DNA from: Streptomyces sp. Act143
GTDB lineage: Bacteria > Actinomycetota > Actinomycetes > Streptomycetales > Streptomycetaceae
Assembly: GCF_003143935.1 (NCBI RefSeq)
Contig: NZ_QFRX01000001.1
Span: 8,089,230-8,153,229 of the forward strand
Length of the DNA: 64,000 bases
Reading direction: 5' to 3'
The stretch's first letter is position 1. Every line of letters begins with the position of its first letter. Both the position numbers and the translations under genes were made by a program. The notes under the pieces were generated by a model, which was given only the letters and a program-made list of their open reading frames with translations, had not been told where the DNA came from and did no database searches. Shown here one piece after another: positions 1-10,768 of this stretch.

Positions 1-1165
1 CCCCGCGATGGCGTACGAGGTGCTGCGCGCCTACACCGACCGCGACCTCACCGTCCGTTTCGTGTCGAACGTCGACGGCGCCGACCTGCACGAGGCGACC
101 CGCGACCTGGACCCGGCCGAGACACTGTTCATCGTCGCGTCCAAGACCTTCACCACCATCGAGACGATCACCAACGCCACTTCGGCGCGGGAGTGGCTGC
201 TCGATGAGCTGAAGGCCGGTCAGGAGGCCGTCGCCAGGCACTTCGTCGCCCTGTCGACGAACGCCGGGAAGGTCGCCGACTTCGGCATCGACACGGCGAA
301 CATGTTCGAGTTCTGGGACTGGGTCGGCGGTCGCTACTCCTACGACTCGGCGATCGGCCTGTCCCTGATGATCGCCATCGGCCCGGACCGCTTCCGCGAG
401 ATGCTCGACGGCTTCCGCATCGTCGACGAGCACTTCCGCACCGCGCCCGCCGAGTCCAACGTGCCCCTGCTGATGGGCCTGCTGGGCATCTGGTACGGCA
501 ACTTCCACGACGCGCAGTCGCACGCGGTGCTGCCCTACAGCCACTACCTGTCGAAGTTCACCGCCTATCTCCAGCAGCTGGACATGGAGTCCAACGGCAA
601 GCACGTCGGGCGGGACGGGCAGGCCGTGGACTGGCAGACCGGACCGGTGGTGTGGGGCACGCCCGGCACCAACGGGCAGCACGCCTACTACCAGTTGATC
701 CACCAGGGCACCAAGCTGATCCCGGCGGACTTCATCGGCTTCGCCGAGCCGCTGGCCGAGCTGAGCGAGGGGCTGAAGGCGCAGCACGACCTGCTGATGG
801 CCAACTTCTTCGCCCAGACCCAGGCGTTGGCGTTCGGCAAGACGCCGGACGAGGTGCGGGCCGAGGGGGTGCCGGAGGAACTGGTGGCCCACAAGACGTT
901 CCTGGGCAATCACCCGACGACGACGATCCTGGCGAAGGAACTCACGCCGTCGGTGCTCGGACAGCTCGTCGCGCTGTACGAGCACAAGGTCTTCGTGCAG
1001 GGCGCCGTCTGGAACATCGACTCCTTCGACCAGTGGGGCGTCGAGCTGGGCAAGGTGCTCGCCAAGCGGGTCGAACCGGCACTCACGGAAGGCGCGGAGG
1101 TGCCGGGGCTGGACGGCTCGACGCAGGCCCTGGTGGCCAAGTACCGGGAGCTGCGCGGCCGGTAA
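1..1165 (+). CDS. pgi: Glucose-6-phosphate isomerase, 5' end cut by window
   Basis: This is the C-terminal part (about 387 residues) of phosphoglucose isomerase, the cytosolic enzyme that interconverts glucose 6-phosphate and fructose 6-phosphate. The reading frame is open to the first bases of the window, so the gene starts upstream. The sugar-phosphate-binding SIS segment with [13 protein letters not shown] lies near residue 45 of the visible part. The PGI signature around [15 protein letters not shown] is present near residue 220, and the family-typical C-terminal [23 protein letters not shown] is intact. It converges toward the pentose phosphate operon and feeds the same glucose 6-phosphate node. 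Family assignment is certain. Confidence 0.95.
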   Translation, partial: PAMAYEVLRAYTDRDLTVRFVSNVDGADLHEATRDLDPAETLFIVASKTFTTIETITNATSAREWLLDELKAGQEAVARHFVALSTNAGKVADFGIDTANMFEFWDWVGGRYSYDSAIGLSLMIAIGPDRFREMLDGFRIVDEHFRTAPAESNVPLLMGLLGIWYGNFHDAQSHAVLPYSHYLSKFTAYLQQLDMESNGKHVGRDGQAVDWQTGPVVWGTPGTNGQHAYYQLIHQGTKLIPADFIGFAEPLAELSEGLKAQHDLLMANFFAQTQALAFGKTPDEVRAEGVPEELVAHKTFLGNHPTTTILAKELTPSVLGQLVALYEHKVFVQGAVWNIDSFDQWGVELGKVLAKRVEPALTEGAEVPGLDGSTQALVAKYRELRGR

Positions 1166-1269
1166 TCGTCGCGAAGGGTCAACGATGCGGGAAAGCGGAC
1201 GGTGCGCCGCCGTCCGCTTCCCGTAGAATCCCCGACGATCATGGAAGCCATGGCTCGGGGGAGTGCAAA

Positions 1270-2253
1270 GTGGCTGGTTCGTACGGCAGTTGGACAGGTG
1301 GCTCGCTGACGGCGAGAGATCTGCTGAAGCCGAAGCACGCGGCACGGGCGGCGTTTCATCCCGCGTGGATCCCGGAGTCCATCGACCCGGCGGTCGAGCA
1401 GCTCAAGAAGATCCGCCTCATCGCCGGGACGATCGCCGCGGTCGGTGTCTACACCTTCGTCGAGGGCGGCTTCGCCTTCGACGAGATGCTGGAGAACATG
1501 CTGACGGCGTCCGTCGTCCTGCTGTTCGTCACACCGCTCACGGTGGGCATCATGCTTCTGGTGTGGAAGCGTGACGGAGACATCCGGGCGCTGAAGCCGT
1601 CGCTGTTCAACTCGTTGAAGCTGCTGCTGCTCTTCGTCGGGTCGATCGTGCTCACCGTCGTTCTGCTGCAGTCGGCGAACGCGGCGGGACTCCTCATCCT
1701 GCTGCTCGCCCCGCTGGTGATCTGGCTCGCGGTCTTCGTCGGGCGCGGTGCCTGGCACGTGGGCGCGAACTTCTTCGGCACGGCCGGTGTGCACCGCTGC
1801 CTGCCGCCGCTGCTGGCCACGGTCACCACCTGGCTGATGGCCCTGCCCGACCTCCTCACGGGCGATCTGCACGGCCTCAGCCTCGGGATGGGTGTCCTGT
1901 TCATCCTGGGCGCGCCGGTGACGGTCACGGGGATCGCGCTGATGGAGATGCGGCGACTGGACCAGCGGTACGGCATCCGGCTGAAGGCCCACCCGGCCAC
2001 CCAGACGCCGTTCGTCCCACCGATGCCACCGAACGCCCCGCCCGTACCGCCGGGCACCCCTCCGTACGTGCCGCCACAGGGCAATCCGTACGGCCCGCCG
2101 CCCGGAAACCCCTACAACCAGGGCAACCCGTACGGCCCGCCGCCCGGAAACCCGTACGGTCCGCCGCCCGGGCACCCCTACAACCGGGGCAGCAACCCGT
2201 ACGGTCCGCCCTCCGGGAGTCCCTACAACGGCGGGAACCCGTACGGAAGTTGA
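1270..2253 (+). CDS. Multispanning membrane protein with Pro/Gly-rich NPYGPPPG tail
   Basis: The function is not recognised. The chosen GTG start follows a GGGGGA Shine-Dalgarno-like run in a frame otherwise open far upstream inside pgi. The 327-residue product has hydrophobic segments near residues 40-60, 75-95, 110-130, 137-157, 180-200 and 208-228, so about six membrane helices. A basic stretch follows, then a low-complexity cytosolic or external tail of repeated NPYGPPPGNPYN units over the last 85 residues. Such tails occur in many actinobacterial membrane proteins and may serve protein-protein contact. The stop codon lies in the loop of a perfect hairpin that probably ends transcription from both sides. 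Confidence 0.75.
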   Translation: MAGSYGSWTGGSLTARDLLKPKHAARAAFHPAWIPESIDPAVEQLKKIRLIAGTIAAVGVYTFVEGGFAFDEMLENMLTASVVLLFVTPLTVGIMLLVWKRDGDIRALKPSLFNSLKLLLLFVGSIVLTVVLLQSANAAGLLILLLAPLVIWLAVFVGRGAWHVGANFFGTAGVHRCLPPLLATVTTWLMALPDLLTGDLHGLSLGMGVLFILGAPVTVTGIALMEMRRLDQRYGIRLKAHPATQTPFVPPMPPNAPPVPPGTPPYVPPQGNPYGPPPGNPYNQGNPYGPPPGNPYGPPPGHPYNRGSNPYGPPSGSPYNGGNPYGS

Positions 2254-2266
2254 CCGTACGGGTTCC
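2234..2266. terminator. Bidirectional hairpin straddling a stop codon
   Basis: Perfect 13-bp inverted repeat GGAACCCGTACGG / CCGTACGGGTTCC with a 7-base loop that contains the TGA stop of the upstream membrane-protein gene. It sits between convergent genes (membrane protein and pgl). There is no T-run, as is common in Streptomyces terminators. Confidence 0.7.
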
Positions 2267-2283
2267 TCAGGGGGCCGATGGCG

Positions 2284-3066
2284 TCAGGACGACGCCGGCG
2301 GGTACAGCGACCTCGGCAGCTGCGAGGCCGCCGCCGCGTCCAGCAGCCACAGGGTGCGGGAGCGGCCCTGGGCCCCGGCCGCCGGGGCCTGGATCTCGCC
2401 CGCGCCCGACAGGGCGATCGCCGCGGCCTGCGCCTTGTCCTCGCCGGCCGCCAGGAGCCAGACCTCGCGGGCGGCGCGGATGGCGGGCAGGGTGAGGGTC
2501 ACCCTGGTCGGCGGGGGCTTCGGGGCGCCGTGGACGCCGACCACCGTGCGCTCGGTCTCGCGGACCGCCGGGAGCTCCGGGAACAGCGAGGCGACGTGCG
2601 TGTCCGGGCCGACGCCCAGCATCAGGACGTCGAAGGTCGGCACGGAGCCGTGGTTCTCCGGGCCGGCCGCACGGGCGAGTTCCTCGGCGTAGGCGGCTGC
2701 CGCCGCCTCCACGTCGGCGCCGTGCGGGCCGTCCGAGGCAGGCATGGCGTGCACCCGCTTCGGGTCCAGCGGCACCGCGTCCAGCAGGGCCTCGCGGGCC
2801 TGCGTGACATTGCGGTCCGGGTCGCCCTCGGGCAGGAACCGTTCGTCGCCCCACCACAGGTCGAGCCGGCCCCAGTCGATCGCGTCCCGGGCGGGTGCCG
2901 CCGCCAGCGCGGCCAGCAGGCCGTTGCCGTTGCGTCCGCCGGTGAGGACCACGGACGCGTAGCCCCGGGAGGCCTGCGCGTCCACGATCTTCGTGATCAG
3001 GCGGGCCGCCGCGGCCTGCGCCATCAGCTCCTTGTCGCGGTGCACGACCAGCTGCGGAGTGCTCAT
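2284..3066 (-). CDS. pgl: 6-phosphogluconolactonase
   Basis: This is the second enzyme of the oxidative pentose phosphate pathway; it hydrolyses 6-phosphogluconolactone in the cytosol. The 260-residue protein has the NagB/DevB fold hallmarks: VVLTGGRNGNGLL near residue 45, DLWWGDERFLPEGDPDRNVTQAREALLD near residues 75-105, and PTFDVLMLGVGPDTHVASLFPE near residues 150-175. The ATG start overlaps the TGA stop of opcA (ATGA), so I chose it over the long open frame running upstream through opcA. The position at the end of tkt-tal-zwf-opcA indicates one operon that makes NADPH and pentoses. Confidence 0.96.
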   Translation of the reverse strand: MSTPQLVVHRDKELMAQAAAARLITKIVDAQASRGYASVVLTGGRNGNGLLAALAAAPARDAIDWGRLDLWWGDERFLPEGDPDRNVTQAREALLDAVPLDPKRVHAMPASDGPHGADVEAAAAAYAEELARAAGPENHGSVPTFDVLMLGVGPDTHVASLFPELPAVRETERTVVGVHGAPKPPPTRVTLTLPAIRAAREVWLLAAGEDKAQAAAIALSGAGEIQAPAAGAQGRSRTLWLLDAAAASQLPRSLYPPASS

Positions 3067-4097
3067 TTCGCCGCCGCCTTCCTCGACGAGGCAGTGGCCC
3101 GCTTGGCGGTCGCCTTCTTCGCCGGAGCCTTGACCGCCTCCTCCACGGGAGTCTCCACGGCCACCGCCGGGGCGGGGTTGAGCTTCTCCACCCCGAACCG
3201 CAGCGCGGACGCGTACGTGTCGTCCGGGTCCAGGCGGCGCAGCTCCTCCGCGATCAGCTCGGCCGTCTCGCGCCGCTTGAGCGCCACCGCACGGTCCGGC
3301 TGGCCCTCGATGGACAGCGTCGCGAGGGCGCCGTCCGCACGGTCGAGGACGATCGGGCCGTGATTGGTGTCCATGCGGACCGCGGTGAGACCGGGCCCCG
3401 AGGACAGCGACCGCTTCACCGGCACGTCCAGCCGGTCCGCGAGCCACATCGCGAGGAGCTCGCAGCTCGGGTTGAACTCCTCGCCCTCCACCTCGACCGC
3501 GTTGACGTCCACCGTGACCTGGTCGAGGGCCGCAGCCAGCATCGAGCGCCACGGCGTGATGCGGGTCCAGGACAGGTCGGTGTCGCCGGGCGTGTAGGTG
3601 TCGGCGCGGGCGCCCAGGTCCCGTACCGGCTGCTCGGAGGCGTAGGTGTCGGTGACCCGGCGCTGGGCGAGCGCGCCCAGCGGGTCGTTCGCCGGGTCGA
3701 GCGGCGCGTCCACCGGCCACCAGACCACCACGGGGGCGTCGGGCAGCAGCAGCGGCAGGACCACCGACTGGGCGTGGTTGACGACTTCGCCGTACAGCCG
3801 CAGGACGACCGTCTCGCCGGTGCCCGCGTCCGCGCCCACCCGCACCTCGGCGTCCAGGCGGGACTGCGTCCGGTCGCGGGGGGAGCGCGAGACCCGCTTG
3901 ATGACCACCAGCGTGCGCGAGGGATGCTCGCGCGACGCGTCGTTGGCGGCCTTCAGGGCGTCGTACGCGTTCTCCTCGTCCGTGACGATGACCAGCGTGA
4001 GCACCATGCCGACGGCCGGCGTGCCGATGGCCCGGCGGCCCTTGACCAGCGCCTTGTTGATCTTGCTGGCGGTGGTGTCCGTGAGGTCTGTCTTCAT
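3063..4097 (-). CDS. opcA: Glucose-6-phosphate dehydrogenase assembly protein OpcA
   Basis: OpcA is an actinobacterial and cyanobacterial partner that activates or assembles glucose-6-phosphate dehydrogenase. The 344-residue protein starts [17 protein letters not shown] and contains the conserved [23 protein letters not shown] segment near residue 125 and the [19 protein letters not shown] segment near residue 180. The last 40 residues are Ala/Lys-rich ([20 protein letters not shown]), a tail common in Streptomyces copies. ATG 4097 overlaps the last bases of zwf, and the stop overlaps the pgl start, so translation of the three is probably coupled. Confidence 0.95.
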   Translation of the reverse strand: MKTDLTDTTASKINKALVKGRRAIGTPAVGMVLTLVIVTDEENAYDALKAANDASREHPSRTLVVIKRVSRSPRDRTQSRLDAEVRVGADAGTGETVVLRLYGEVVNHAQSVVLPLLLPDAPVVVWWPVDAPLDPANDPLGALAQRRVTDTYASEQPVRDLGARADTYTPGDTDLSWTRITPWRSMLAAALDQVTVDVNAVEVEGEEFNPSCELLAMWLADRLDVPVKRSLSSGPGLTAVRMDTNHGPIVLDRADGALATLSIEGQPDRAVALKRRETAELIAEELRRLDPDDTYASALRFGVEKLNPAPAVAVETPVEEAVKAPAKKATAKRATASSRKAAAK

Positions 4098-5632
4098 GGC
4101 CGGCGCCAGCTCCGTCCCTCTCGTGCGAGCATTTCGTCCGCCTCGACCGGCCCCCACGTACCGGACGGGTACTGGGCGGGCTTGCCGTGCTTGTCCCAGT
4201 ACTCCTCGATCGGGTCGAGGATCTTCCAGGACAGCTCGACCTCCTCGGTGCGCGGGAAGAGGTTCGAGTCGCCGAGCAGCACGTCGAGGATCAGACGCTC
4301 GTACGCCTCGGGGCTGGACTCCGTGAAGGACTCGCCGTAGGCGAAGTCCATCGACACGTCCCGGATCTCCATCGAGGTGCCCGGCACCTTGGAGCCGAAG
4401 CGGACCGTGACGCCCTCGTCCGGCTGGACGCGGATGACGATGGCGTTCGACCCGAGTTCCTCGGTGGCCGTGGTGTCGAAGGGGGAGTGCGGGGCCCGCT
4501 GGAACACCACCGCGATCTCGGTGACCCGGCGGCCCAGACGCTTGCCGGTGCGCAGATAGAAGGGGACGCCCGCCCAGCGGCGGTTGTCGACCTCCAGCTT
4601 GATGGCGGCGTACGTGTCGGTCTTCGACTTGGGGTCGATGCCCTCCTCCTGGAGGTAACCGACCGCCTGCTCGCCGCCCTGCCAGCCCTCGGCGTACTGG
4701 CCGCGCACGGTGTCCCGGCCCAGGTCCTTCGGCAGCCGTACCGCGCCGAGCACCTTGGTCTTCTCGGCGGCCAGCGCGTCCGCGTCGAAGGACGAGGGCT
4801 CCTCCATGGCGGTGAGCGCCATGAGCTGGAGGAGGTGGTTCTGGATGACGTCACGGGCGGCGCCGATGCCGTCGTAGTACCCCGCGCGACCGCCGATGCC
4901 GATGTCCTCGGCCATCGTGATCTGCACGTGGTCCACGAAGGACCGGTTCCAGATCGGCTCGAACATCTGGTTGGCGAAGCGCAGCGCCAGGATGTTCTGG
5001 ACCGTCTCCTTGCCCAGGTAGTGGTCGATGCGGAAGACCTGGTCCGGGGCGAAGACCTCGTGGACGACCTTGTTCAGCTCCTCGGCCGACTTCAGGTCGT
5101 GGCCGAAGGGCTTCTCGATGACCGCGCGCCGCCAGGAGCCGGACGACTGGTCGGCCAGCCCGTGCTTCTTCAGCTGCTGGATGACCACCGGGAAGGAACG
5201 CGGCGGCACCGACAGGTAGAAGGCGAAGTTGCCGCCCGTGCCCTGCGCCTTGTCGAGCTCCTCGATGGTGCCGCGCAGCCGCTCGAAGGCGTCGTCGTCG
5301 TCGAAGGTGCCCTGGACGAAGCGCATCCCCTGGATGAGCTGCTGCCAGACCTCCTCACGGAACGGCGTACGGGCGTGCGCCTTGACGGCGTCGTGGACCT
5401 CGGCGGCGAAGTCCTCGTGCTCCCACTCGCGGCGCGCGAACCCGACGAGCGAGAAGCCCGGCGGCAGCAGACCCCGGTTGGCGAGGTCGTAGACGGCGGG
5501 CATGAGCTTCTTCCGGGACAGATCGCCCGTGACGCCGAAGATGACCAGGCCCGACGGCCCCGCGATACGCGGGAGCCGTCGGTCCGCGGGGTCACGGAGC
5601 GGGTTCGCTCCGGAACCGGAAAAGGCTGGCAA
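4094..5632 (-). CDS. zwf: Glucose-6-phosphate 1-dehydrogenase
   Basis: Oxidises glucose 6-phosphate to the lactone and produces NADPH. The 512-residue product carries the dinucleotide-binding [14 protein letters not shown] near residue 33 and the active-site RIDHYLGKE near residue 200, and has full family length. The start is a TTG: the TAG stop of tal lies in the same frame 6 bases upstream, and no other start codon occurs before the conserved Rossmann motif. The ribosome site is the GGAGGG inside the last two codons of tal, so zwf translation is probably coupled to tal. Its partner opcA follows with a 4-base overlap. Confidence 0.96.
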   Translation of the reverse strand: MPAFSGSGANPLRDPADRRLPRIAGPSGLVIFGVTGDLSRKKLMPAVYDLANRGLLPPGFSLVGFARREWEHEDFAAEVHDAVKAHARTPFREEVWQQLIQGMRFVQGTFDDDDAFERLRGTIEELDKAQGTGGNFAFYLSVPPRSFPVVIQQLKKHGLADQSSGSWRRAVIEKPFGHDLKSAEELNKVVHEVFAPDQVFRIDHYLGKETVQNILALRFANQMFEPIWNRSFVDHVQITMAEDIGIGGRAGYYDGIGAARDVIQNHLLQLMALTAMEEPSSFDADALAAEKTKVLGAVRLPKDLGRDTVRGQYAEGWQGGEQAVGYLQEEGIDPKSKTDTYAAIKLEVDNRRWAGVPFYLRTGKRLGRRVTEIAVVFQRAPHSPFDTTATEELGSNAIVIRVQPDEGVTVRFGSKVPGTSMEIRDVSMDFAYGESFTESSPEAYERLILDVLLGDSNLFPRTEEVELSWKILDPIEEYWDKHGKPAQYPSGTWGPVEADEMLAREGRSWRRP

Positions 5633-5635
5633 GGT

Positions 5636-6754
5636 CTAGCCCTCCGAGGGTGCGAGGCGCTCCAGCTCCGCCTCGGTCGACTTGAGCAGGTCGTTCCAGG
5701 ACGCCTCGAACTTCTCGACGCCCTCGTCCTCCAGGAGCTGCACGACCTCGTCGTAGGAGATCCCGAGCTTCTCGACGGCGTCGAGCTCGGCGCGGGACTG
5801 CTCGTACGTACCGGCGACGGCGTTGCCGCGGATCTCGCCGCTCTCCTCGGTGGCCTGGAGGGTGGCCTCCGGCATGGTGTTCACCGTGTTGGGCGCGACG
5901 AGCTCGTCGACGTAGAGGGTCGCCTTGTAGGCGGGGTCCTTCACGCCGGTCGAGGCCCACAGCGGGCGCTGCTTGTTGGCCTGCGCCTTGTCCAGGGCGG
6001 CCCAGCGGTCGGAGGAGAAGACCTCCTCGTACGCCTGGTAGGCGAGGCGCGCGTTGGCGACACCGGCCTTGCCGCGGGCGGCCTTGGCCTCGTCGGTGCC
6101 GAGCGCGTCGAGCCGCTTGTCGATCTCGGTGTCCACGCGGGACACGAAGAAGGACGCCACCGAGTGGATCAGGGACAGGTCGAGGCCCTTGGCCTTGGCC
6201 TTCTCCAGACCGGCGAGGTACGCGTCCATGACCTCGCGGTAGCGCTCCAGCGAGAAGATCAGCGTGACGTTGACGCTGATGCCGTTGCCGATCACCTCGG
6301 TGATGGCCGGCAGACCCGCCTTGGTGGCCGGGATCTTGATGAGGGTGTTGGGGCGGTCGACCAGCCACGCGAGCTGCTTGGCCTCGGCGACCGTCGCCTT
6401 GGTGTTGTGGGCCAGACGCGGGTCGACCTCGATCGACACCCGGCCGTCCTGGCCGCCGGTGGAGTCGAAGACCGGGCGCAGGATGTCGGCGGCGTCGCGG
6501 ACGTCCGCCGTCGTGATCATGCGGATGGCCTCTTCGACGGTGACCTTGCGGGCGGCGAGGTCCGACAGCTGCTGGTCGTAGCCGTCGCCCTGCGAGATCG
6601 CCTTCTGGAAGATCGACGGGTTGGTGGTGACGCCCACGACGTGCTGCTGGTCGATCAGTTCGGCGAGGTTGCCGGACGTGATCCGCTTGCGCGACAGGTC
6701 GTCCAGCCAGATCGCGACGCCTTCTTCGGAGAGGCGCTTGAGTGCGTCTGTCAT
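5636..6754 (-). CDS. tal: Transaldolase
   Basis: Transfers a dihydroxyacetone unit between sugar phosphates in the non-oxidative pentose phosphate pathway. The 372-residue product has [14 protein letters not shown] near residue 40, the Schiff-base lysine K140 in [10 protein letters not shown], and [11 protein letters not shown] near residue 265. Length is typical of the long actinobacterial class. It lies 33 bases downstream of tkt and 3 bases upstream of zwf, inside the same operon. Confidence 0.97.
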   Translation of the reverse strand: MTDALKRLSEEGVAIWLDDLSRKRITSGNLAELIDQQHVVGVTTNPSIFQKAISQGDGYDQQLSDLAARKVTVEEAIRMITTADVRDAADILRPVFDSTGGQDGRVSIEVDPRLAHNTKATVAEAKQLAWLVDRPNTLIKIPATKAGLPAITEVIGNGISVNVTLIFSLERYREVMDAYLAGLEKAKAKGLDLSLIHSVASFFVSRVDTEIDKRLDALGTDEAKAARGKAGVANARLAYQAYEEVFSSDRWAALDKAQANKQRPLWASTGVKDPAYKATLYVDELVAPNTVNTMPEATLQATEESGEIRGNAVAGTYEQSRAELDAVEKLGISYDEVVQLLEDEGVEKFEASWNDLLKSTEAELERLAPSEG

Positions 6755-6787
6755 GGAATTACATCTCCTACGTGTCGTATGTCAGCG

Positions 6788-8875
6788 TCAGCGCTGGGCG
6801 TCGGCCAGGGATTCCCGGGCCTTGGCAGCCACGTTCTCGGCAGTGAAGCCGTACTCCTGGAAGAGGACCTTGCCGTCGGCGGAAGCGCCGAAGTGCTCCA
6901 GGGAAACGATGCGACCGGCGTCCCCGACGTACTTGTGCCAGGTCAGACCGATCCCGGCCTCGACCGCGACACGCGCCTTGACGGCGGGCGGCAGGACGCT
7001 GTCCCGGTACCCCTGGTCCTGCTCCTCGAACCACTCCACGGACGGCATGGACACGACGCGCGTGGGCACACCGTCGGCCTCCAGCGCCTCGCGCGCCTCG
7101 ACGGCGACGTGCACCTCGGAGCCGGTGGCGATCAGGACGACCTCCGGGGCGCCGTTCGACGCCTCGAAGAGGACGTAACCGCCCTTGGCGGCGTCCTCGT
7201 TGGGCTCGTACGTCGGCACGCCCTGGCGGGTCAGCGCGAGGCCGTGCGGGGCGCCCTTGCCGAACTCCTTCGTCCAGCGCTTGAGGATCTCGCGCCAGGC
7301 GATGGCCGTCTCGTTGGCGTCGGCCGGGCGGACCACGTTCAGGCCCGGGATCGCGCGCAGCGAGGCCAGGTGCTCGACCGGCTGGTGCGTCGGACCGTCC
7401 TCACCGAGGCCGATGGAGTCGTGCGTCCACACGTACGTCACCGGCAGGTGCATCAGCGCCGACAGGCGGACGGCGTTGCGCATGTAGTCGGAGAACACGA
7501 GGAACGTGCCGCCGTAGATGCGGGTGTTGCCGTGCAGCGCGATGCCGTTCATCTCCGCGGCCATGGAGTGCTCGCGGATGCCGAAGTGGATCGTGCGGCC
7601 GTACGGGTTCGCCTCCGGCAGCGGGTTGTCCGCCGGGAGGAACGAGGAGTCCTTGTCGATCGTGGTGTTGTTGGAGCCCGCGAGGTCGGCGGAGCCGCCC
7701 CACAGCTCGGGGATCACCGCGCCGAGCGCCTGGAGGACCTTGCCGGAGGCCGCGCGGGTGGCGACGCCCTTGCCGGGCTCGAAGACCGGGAGCTTCTCCT
7801 CCCAGCCCTTGGGCAGCTCGCCCGCGGCGATGCGGTCGTAGTCGGCGGCGCGCTCGACGTTGTTGTCCCGCCACTGCTGGAAGGACTTCTCCCACACCGC
7901 ACGGGCCGCCTGCCCGCGCTCGAGGGCGCCCCGGGTGTGGGCGATGACCTCGTCGGCGACCTCGAAGGTCTGCTCCGGGTCGAAGCCGAGGACGCGCTTG
8001 GTGGCGGCCACCTCGTCGTCGCCGAGCGCCGAGCCGTGGGCGGCCTCGGTGTTCTGGGCGTTCGGGGCGGGCCAGGCGATGATCGAGCGCATCGCGATGA
8101 AGGACGGCCGGTCGGTGACCGCCTTGGCCTGCTGGATCGCGGCGAAGATGGCGGCCGGGTCGAGGTCGCCGTTGGCCTGCGGCTCGACGCGCTGGACGTG
8201 CCAGCCGTAGGCCTCGTAGCGCTTGACGGTGTCCTCGGAGACGGCCGTCTCGGTGTCGCCCTCGATCGAGATGTGGTTGTCGTCCCACAGCAGGATCAGG
8301 TTGCCGAGGTTCTGGTGGCCGGCCATCGAGGACGCCTCGGCGGAGATGCCCTCCTGGAGGCAGCCGTCACCGGCGATGACGTACACGAAGTGGTCGAACG
8401 GCGACTCGCCCTCGGCGGCCTCCGGGTCGAACAGGCCGCGCTCGTAGCGGGCGGCCATGGCCATGCCCACCGCGTTGGCGACACCCTGGCCGAGCGGGCC
8501 GGTCGTGGTCTCCACGCCCTTGGTGTGGCCGTACTCCGGGTGGCCGGGGGTCTTCGAGCCCCAGGTCCGGAACGCCTTCAGGTCGTCCAGCTCCAGGCCG
8601 AAACCGGCCAGGTAGAGCTGGGTGTAGAGGGTCAGGGACGAGTGGCCCGCGGACAACACGAACCGGTCGCGCCCGACCCACTCCGGGTCCGCCGGGTCGT
8701 GCCGCATCACCTTCTGGAAGAGGGTGTAGGCGGCGGGGGCCAGGCTCATCGCCGTACCCGGATGGCCGTTGCCGACCTTCTGTACGGCGTCGGCGGCCAG
8801 GACGCGGGCGGTGTCCACGGCCCGCTGGTCCAACTCGGTCCACTCGAGGTCTGTGGTGGTCGGCTTGGTGCTCAC
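6788..8875 (-). CDS. tkt: Transketolase
   Basis: Thiamine-diphosphate enzyme moving two-carbon units between ketose and aldose phosphates. The 695-residue protein has the ThDP motif starting [19 protein letters not shown] near residue 165 and ending in [20 protein letters not shown] near residue 38, the transition-metal/active-site [14 protein letters not shown] near residue 430, and [15 protein letters not shown] near residue 480. The GTG start ([26 protein letters not shown]) is preceded by AGGAG at 12 bases, slightly long spacing. It is the first gene of the pentose phosphate operon, divergent from ctaB across a 420-base gap that must hold both promoters. Confidence 0.97.
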   Translation of the reverse strand: MSTKPTTTDLEWTELDQRAVDTARVLAADAVQKVGNGHPGTAMSLAPAAYTLFQKVMRHDPADPEWVGRDRFVLSAGHSSLTLYTQLYLAGFGLELDDLKAFRTWGSKTPGHPEYGHTKGVETTTGPLGQGVANAVGMAMAARYERGLFDPEAAEGESPFDHFVYVIAGDGCLQEGISAEASSMAGHQNLGNLILLWDDNHISIEGDTETAVSEDTVKRYEAYGWHVQRVEPQANGDLDPAAIFAAIQQAKAVTDRPSFIAMRSIIAWPAPNAQNTEAAHGSALGDDEVAATKRVLGFDPEQTFEVADEVIAHTRGALERGQAARAVWEKSFQQWRDNNVERAADYDRIAAGELPKGWEEKLPVFEPGKGVATRAASGKVLQALGAVIPELWGGSADLAGSNNTTIDKDSSFLPADNPLPEANPYGRTIHFGIREHSMAAEMNGIALHGNTRIYGGTFLVFSDYMRNAVRLSALMHLPVTYVWTHDSIGLGEDGPTHQPVEHLASLRAIPGLNVVRPADANETAIAWREILKRWTKEFGKGAPHGLALTRQGVPTYEPNEDAAKGGYVLFEASNGAPEVVLIATGSEVHVAVEAREALEADGVPTRVVSMPSVEWFEEQDQGYRDSVLPPAVKARVAVEAGIGLTWHKYVGDAGRIVSLEHFGASADGKVLFQEYGFTAENVAAKARESLADAQR

Positions 8876-9295
8876 CCTGGGTCAGGGCTCCTCTCCACAT
8901 GTCGCGCATGTCGAAATGCCGGTGCTCGGGGCGCCCCGGACGTTGTCGAGCCTACCCCCGTAAGTACGTGCGTTTTTTCGACTCAATCCAGACTGACGGG
9001 CCCTTCGAGAATCCGCCTGCCGACTGGTCCGAATCGCGTTCGGCAACTGAATACGGCGCCGCTCGTTCGAGTGCTCAACCGAGTGTCGGCGGGCTCGTCC
9101 GAAGAGGGGGCGGCCGGGCCTTCCGAGGACCCCCGCCGCGCCCTGGTCCGGGTCATCCGTGGGGTGCTGCCCAACACGACCCCACCCCCGCGAATGTCGG
9201 GGTATGGGCAACGTCTACAGTGGCGTGGTACGCGCGAGCCTTTACCGGGACTTCACACGGGAGGGGTTTGCTGGGATGTCTCTGTAGGGGTGTGC
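8876..9295. other. Divergent tkt/ctaB intergenic region
   Basis: This 420-base stretch has no supportable gene. It separates the divergent tkt operon and ctaB and so should hold both promoters. It includes a short T6 tract near 8972 (A-rich on the tkt coding strand). I see no convincing -35/-10 pair, riboswitch or regulator dyad that I could name. Confidence 0.5.
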
Positions 9296-10276
9296 GTGAC
9301 GGCCGTCGAATCCCGTCCAGCCGATGGGGGCACCTCCCACGCCTTTAAGGCAGTGGGGGAGCTGGGGGAGAGCAAGAGCTCAAGTCACCGGCCGTTCGGG
9401 GCCCGTGTGAAGGCATTCGTGGCGCTGACCAAGCCGCGGATCATCGAGCTCCTCCTCATCACCACCGTTCCGGTGATGTTCCTCGCCGAGCAGGGGGTGC
9501 CCGACCTGACGCTGGTGCTGCTCACCTGCGTCGGCGGCTACCTGTCCGCGGGCGGCGCCAACGCGCTGAACATGTACATCGACCGGGACATCGACGCCTT
9601 GATGGACCGCACCTCGCAGCGTCCGCTGGTCACCGGCATGGTGTCGCCGCGCGAGTGCCTGGCCTTCGGCATCACCCTCGCGGTCGTCTCGACGCTGCTG
9701 TTCGGCCTGACCGTCAACTGGCTGTCGGCCTGGCTGTCCCTCGGTGCGCTGCTCTTCTACGTCGTCGTCTACACGATGATCCTCAAGCGCCGCACCGCGC
9801 AGAACATCGTGTGGGGCGGCATCGCCGGCTGCATGCCGGTCCTGATCGGCTGGTCGGCCGTGACCGACTCCCTCACCTGGGCGCCGGTCATCCTCTTCCT
9901 GGTCATCTTCTTCTGGACGCCGCCGCACTACTGGCCGCTGTCCATGAAGGTGAAGGAGGACTACGCGCGCGTGGGCGTGCCGATGCTGCCGGTCATCGCC
10001 TCCAACAAGACGGTCGCCAAGCAGATCGTCGTCTACAGCTGGGTGATGGTCGCCGTCTCCCTGCTGCTGACCCCCCTCGGCTACACCGGCTGGTTCTACA
10101 CGCTGGTCGCCCTTGTCGCGGGCGGCTGGTGGCTGTGGGAGGCGCACGCGCTCCAGAACCGCGCCAAGGCTGAGGTGACGGGCGCGAAGCTCAAGGAGAT
10201 GCGCCTGTTCCACTGGTCGATCACCTATGTGTCGCTGCTCTTCGTGGCGATCGCGGTGGACCCCTTCCTGCGCTGA
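9296..10276 (+). CDS. ctaB: Protoheme IX farnesyltransferase (heme O synthase)
   Basis: Membrane prenyltransferase that attaches a farnesyl group to heme b to make heme O for cytochrome oxidase. The 326-residue product has about nine hydrophobic segments and the UbiA-family motif [19 protein letters not shown] near residue 100, with a second loop near [17 protein letters not shown] at 160-176. The GTG start ([12 protein letters not shown]) is chosen by resemblance to Streptomyces CtaB N termini as I remember them; the frame is open for thousands of bases upstream by GC bias alone. Residues about 10-30 are encoded by a short palindromic repeat (see the repeat at 9325). ctaA, the next enzyme, is 2.4 kb away on the other strand. 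Confidence 0.94.
   Translation: MTAVESRPADGGTSHAFKAVGELGESKSSSHRPFGARVKAFVALTKPRIIELLLITTVPVMFLAEQGVPDLTLVLLTCVGGYLSAGGANALNMYIDRDIDALMDRTSQRPLVTGMVSPRECLAFGITLAVVSTLLFGLTVNWLSAWLSLGALLFYVVVYTMILKRRTAQNIVWGGIAGCMPVLIGWSAVTDSLTWAPVILFLVIFFWTPPHYWPLSMKVKEDYARVGVPMLPVIASNKTVAKQIVVYSWVMVAVSLLLTPLGYTGWFYTLVALVAGGWWLWEAHALQNRAKAEVTGAKLKEMRLFHWSITYVSLLFVAIAVDPFLR
9325..9372. repeat. Streptomyces palindromic repeat inside the ctaB 5' end
   Basis: GGGGGCACCTCCCACGCC, TTTAA, then GGCAGTGGGGGAGCTGGGGGAG forms an imperfect hairpin. I recognise this as a short palindromic element scattered through Streptomyces genomes, usually between genes. Here it is read in frame as [17 protein letters not shown], so it appears to have been accommodated in the disordered N terminus of CtaB. 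Confidence 0.6.
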
Positions 10277-10344
10277 GCCGGGCTGACGTACGTCACAGTG
10301 CCCTGGCCTCGCCAGTGGATCTACCGGTGAGTAGCATCCTGGCC

Positions 10345-10677
10345 ATGGCAGACACGCAGCAGGTTGACGCGAAGGCGGACCGCAAGGCGGCCAAGCTCGC
10401 CAAGCAGATCACCGCCTTCTCCAAGGCACACGGCGGCGCCGAGGGCCAGGTGGCCTACCTCGGTCAGCGCGGCGCCCGGATCGCCCTCGTGGGCGAGGAC
10501 GGCAACTGGGGCAACCTGGTCGCCCCCACCTTCGAGATCGCCCAGAAGGCCGTCGAGAAGTCCGGCATCACGGTCCACGAGGACTTCGACGGCGAGTTCG
10601 CGGCCAAGGTGCGGACGGGCCGGTACGAGTGGACCCGCATGGCGGGCATCCAGGTCGGCGGCCCGAGCAACGGCTGA
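10345..10677 (+). CDS. Conserved actinobacterial hypothetical protein (110 aa)
   Basis: A charged 110-residue soluble protein starting MADTQQVDAKADRKAAKLAKQ, with no signal peptide or membrane segment. The central VAYLGQRGARIALVGEDGNWGNLVAP and the C-terminal TGRYEWTRMAGIQVGGPSNG look conserved in Streptomyces as I recall, but no function is assigned. No clear ribosome site precedes the ATG, so it may be poorly led or leaderless. It sits 68 bases after ctaB in the same direction. Confidence 0.75.
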   Translation: MADTQQVDAKADRKAAKLAKQITAFSKAHGGAEGQVAYLGQRGARIALVGEDGNWGNLVAPTFEIAQKAVEKSGITVHEDFDGEFAAKVRTGRYEWTRMAGIQVGGPSNG

Positions 10678-10768
10678 CGATTCACACCGGGCGCGCGGGA
10701 CCAACACCTGACGCCCCGTTCACCCGTTAGGCCCCGTGAGAGGACAAGGTCCAGTCACGGGAGCCCGG

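Noticed and set aside
4187-9295. Very long open plus-strand frame running over opposite-strand zwf, tal and tkt into ctaB
   Set aside because: It is the GC-bias shadow of well-supported minus-strand enzymes. Its translation is low-complexity Leu/Val/Arg/Gly/Asp, and only the last 326 codons (ctaB) are a real gene.
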